Shown: positions 52,422 to 54,272 of the stretch, piece by piece
Position numbering within the stretch: position 1 is the stretch's first letter
How the letters are laid out: the number at the start of each line of letters is the position of its first letter
Origin: Saprolegnia diclina VS20
Lineage: Eukaryota; Oomycota; Saprolegniomycetes; Saprolegniales; Saprolegniaceae
Assembly (NCBI RefSeq): GCF_000281045.1
Contig: NW_008246090.1
Location: 347,704 to 401,975, forward strand
DNA: 54,272 nucleotides
Direction of reading: 5' to 3'
The notes under the pieces: generated by a model
What the model saw: only the letters and a program-made list of their open reading frames with translations
Database searches by the model: none
Told to the model about the DNA's origin: nothing
Made by a program: the position numbers and the translations under genes

Positions 52422-53608
52422 TTACTGCAGCGCGGGGATCCCCACGCTCACGTTGTGCACGACCACGCCGCGGTCCGAGACACTCGACGGGTTCTGGATG
52501 ACGACCACGTCCGGACGCGGCGCCGTCAGCGGCAATATCTCGTCGCCCGAGAGCACATCGTCGATGCTGAGCCCGCGCATGAGCCGCGCATAGGTGCTAA
52601 AGAGCTGGTACGCATTCCACTGCCCAAAGTCTTCGCTTTGGAATTTGGGCGTCGGGCGCAAGAGGAGTCTACACAGACAATAACTTCCAATATATATATA
52701 TATACAAGTCTACCCGAGGTGCGCCGACGTGCCCAGGATCAAGCTCTCTTCAAGGATGAGAAACACCATCGACGAATCCTCGACGGTGGTCGCCGTCCAC
52801 GCGCCAAACTGCAAATATCAAGATATCAACTGGAAAGTGCAATCTCGTACCACAAGGTAGGCGAGGAAGAAGCAGACGAGGATCTGGCGCAAATGGCGAA
52901 AGAGGTAGTACTTTGGCAGGACACTGTCGGTCGGGAGTCGCTCCTAGCACGCACGAGCCGTGAGCACCTGTACCGAGACGTATCTCGTAGTACTCCGCGC
53001 ATCATGTAGACGACCATGAGCAGGAAATGAAGATTCTGCGACGTGTGCTACACAAGAGTCGGTGGCTTGAAGAGGAGGATGTAGCAACGTACGCGCCAGA
53101 GGTAGAGCAAGACAAGCATATGCAACGTGAGTGCGAGCACGAGCACTTCGGTCGACTCGTTCACGGTGCGCCACCAGCGAAAGATTGCGAGGACGACCGC
53201 ATAAACTGGTTTCAAGGTCAGAGACAGAGAGATATAAGAGAGGCGTACCGCTGAGGCTCACGCTGTGTCGCCAGCCAAGCGACGAGGTCGTGATGCCATA
53301 CCCGACCGCGATCAAGAGCAAACTCAGCATGAAGCTGCCAAAGAAGAGCGCGTGGCACGCATTCGCAATGGTTTGTGGCGCCTCCAAGAGCATCACAAGT
53401 GACTGAACGGCCATGTCGAGGACCGCCGATGCGGCCGTGGCGCCAAGCGCCGTGTGCAGCCCAGTGCAATACTACATGGGGTGATGAGTTCGCAAAGCCA
53501 GTGTCGTACGAGTACCTCCTTGGCGCGGTAGCAGACGACGACCCAGAGACTGAAGAGTGCGAGCCAGAGACTACCATACAGTAGCGGGAGCTCCATCGGG
53601 ACGGGCAT
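52422..53608 (-). CDS. Seven-helix protein of GOST/lung-7TM type without ectodomain
   Basis: Seven exons, 53608-53516, 53471-53249, 53205-53093, 53047-52994, 52943-52851, 52808-52714 and 52668-52422, give 305 residues. Seven membrane helices follow one another from residue 8. Family cues of GPR107/TMEM87/GPR180-like proteins are IAVGYGITTSSLGWR after helix 3, NLHFLLMVVYMMRG at helix 6, and PKYYLFRHLRQILVCFFLAY into helix 7. The C-terminal tail is cytosolic (FQSEDFGQWNAYQLFSTYA). Members normally carry a 200-residue lumenal beta domain before helix 1; here translation seems to start just before helix 1. A further upstream exon cannot be excluded, because a TCTGCAAG acceptor-like site abuts the start. 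These proteins act in Golgi-endosome traffic. Confidence 0.72.
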
Positions 53609-54272
53609 TCTTGCAGAGTAAACGACCGTTGGTTGCCGGATACCGCCGCCCTTTCCAGCGATCTTCGATGGAACGTTGCCGCCGTATCCGGAAACAACCC
53701 TTCAACTTCAACATGGACCAAGTCGTCATGCAACCTTCATAGCGTTCGGACAAGAGAGATCAAGGGGTATTCACGACAGAGCAAGCAAAATGACCTACTA
53801 GAGGATGAATTCTCTAAATTGGCTGGTGCAAATGTCTTGTGGGGCGGCGAGACTCGTCGCATCCCAAACGACTCTGAAACTGGCAGATGATTGCTCGTAC
53901 GGTGGAGGCTGCATAGCTCGCCTCACCAAGAGCCAAAGCATTGTCTAAGCTTGCGGCAATATGTTCCTGATAATGACGCCTTGACCGCGCAGTCTCAACC
54001 GAGCAGCCTCGACGGTCATTGGTGCAACTCGCAGGCTGTGAAGCTTCCCGAAGTTGAGCACCACCGCTTACCATCCAACAGCAGCTATCGTCACCGCCAG
54101 TACGTCCTCCCAACACCCCTCGGCGAGATCATGACCGCGCTGCCCGCGACTACGACGTGTCAGCGCAGAGACTGAAACATTATATGCCGCTGCTGCAGCA
54201 TCTCGCGATTGCCAACCACCAAGAGAACACGATTTCTCTGGCGTCATCTGCGTCATCGATGTCGTCGCCCAG
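53609..54272. other. Window end: nothing supported
   Basis: 664 bases. Short overlapping frames on both strands only. The first 150 bases may hold the promoter or a missed first exon of the 7-TM gene. Confidence 0.45.

Noticed and set aside
1-54272. tRNA, rRNA or CRISPR-like arrays
   Set aside because: No T-loop consensus with matching arms and no spaced identical repeats were found by eye; the short tandem repeats present are not CRISPR and the DNA is eukaryotic. tRNAscan or Infernal would be decisive.

Overview
The window reads as nuclear DNA of a water mould (oomycete), most likely of the Saprolegnia/Achlya/Aphanomyces group. This is inferred from several features together: GC-rich codon use, dense genes on both strands, very short introns (almost all 42-61 bases, donor usually GTACG, acceptor usually TAG), and a set of typical eukaryotic housekeeping genes. 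No database search was possible. Family calls rest on motifs read in the spliced translations, and exon limits were set by hand from frame and splice-site continuity.

Layout. 1-8.3 kb: a phytochelatin-synthase-like protease fold (-), a small acidic protein (+), an IQ-motif protein (-) head-to-head with a 1018-residue protein of unknown function (+), ESCRT-III VPS2/CHMP2 (-), and a mitochondrial glycine carrier of the SLC25A38 type (-) with an exact 89-bp duplication over its start codon. 9-14.6 kb: an aminoalcohol-phosphotransferase (+), a tetraspanin (+) and golgin-84 (+). 15-22.8 kb: an unknown 285-residue protein (+), a RUN-RhoGAP-ELMO protein (+), a small disordered protein (-), TFIIF alpha (+) and GINS subunit PSF3 (-). 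22.8-31.1 kb is gene-poor except for one intronless 1750-codon membrane protein made of two related halves. It is followed by a 27-bp tandem repeat and an array of CCAAT boxes ahead of the next gene.

31.1-47.5 kb is dense again: MRD1/RBM19 (+), V-ATPase subunit C (+), peroxisomal Lon protease with a C-terminal SRL (-), a secreted GH5 glucanase with a ricin-type lectin tail (-), WDR61/SKI8 (-), an alpha/beta hydrolase (+), ARPC5 (-) and ATG11 (+). 47.5-54.3 kb holds a hAT-transposase-derived gene with BED zinc finger (-), a 553-bp AT-rich element with 27-base terminal inverted repeats, a small tail-anchored protein (+) and a 7-TM protein of the GOST/lung-7TM type (-). The last 0.66 kb shows no gene I can support.

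Several products act in the endomembrane system (CHMP2, aminoalcohol-phosphotransferase, tetraspanin, golgin-84, V-ATPase C, ATG11, GOST 7-TM) or on actin and small GTPases (ARPC5, RUN-RhoGAP-ELMO). I read this as ordinary gene density rather than a functional cluster. The most unusual items are the duplicated giant membrane protein, the RhoGAP/ELMO fusion whose RhoGAP has glutamine in place of the arginine finger, the carrier duplication, the AT-rich inverted-repeat element, and the nearly uniform TAG-ending introns, several of which contain perfect hairpins.
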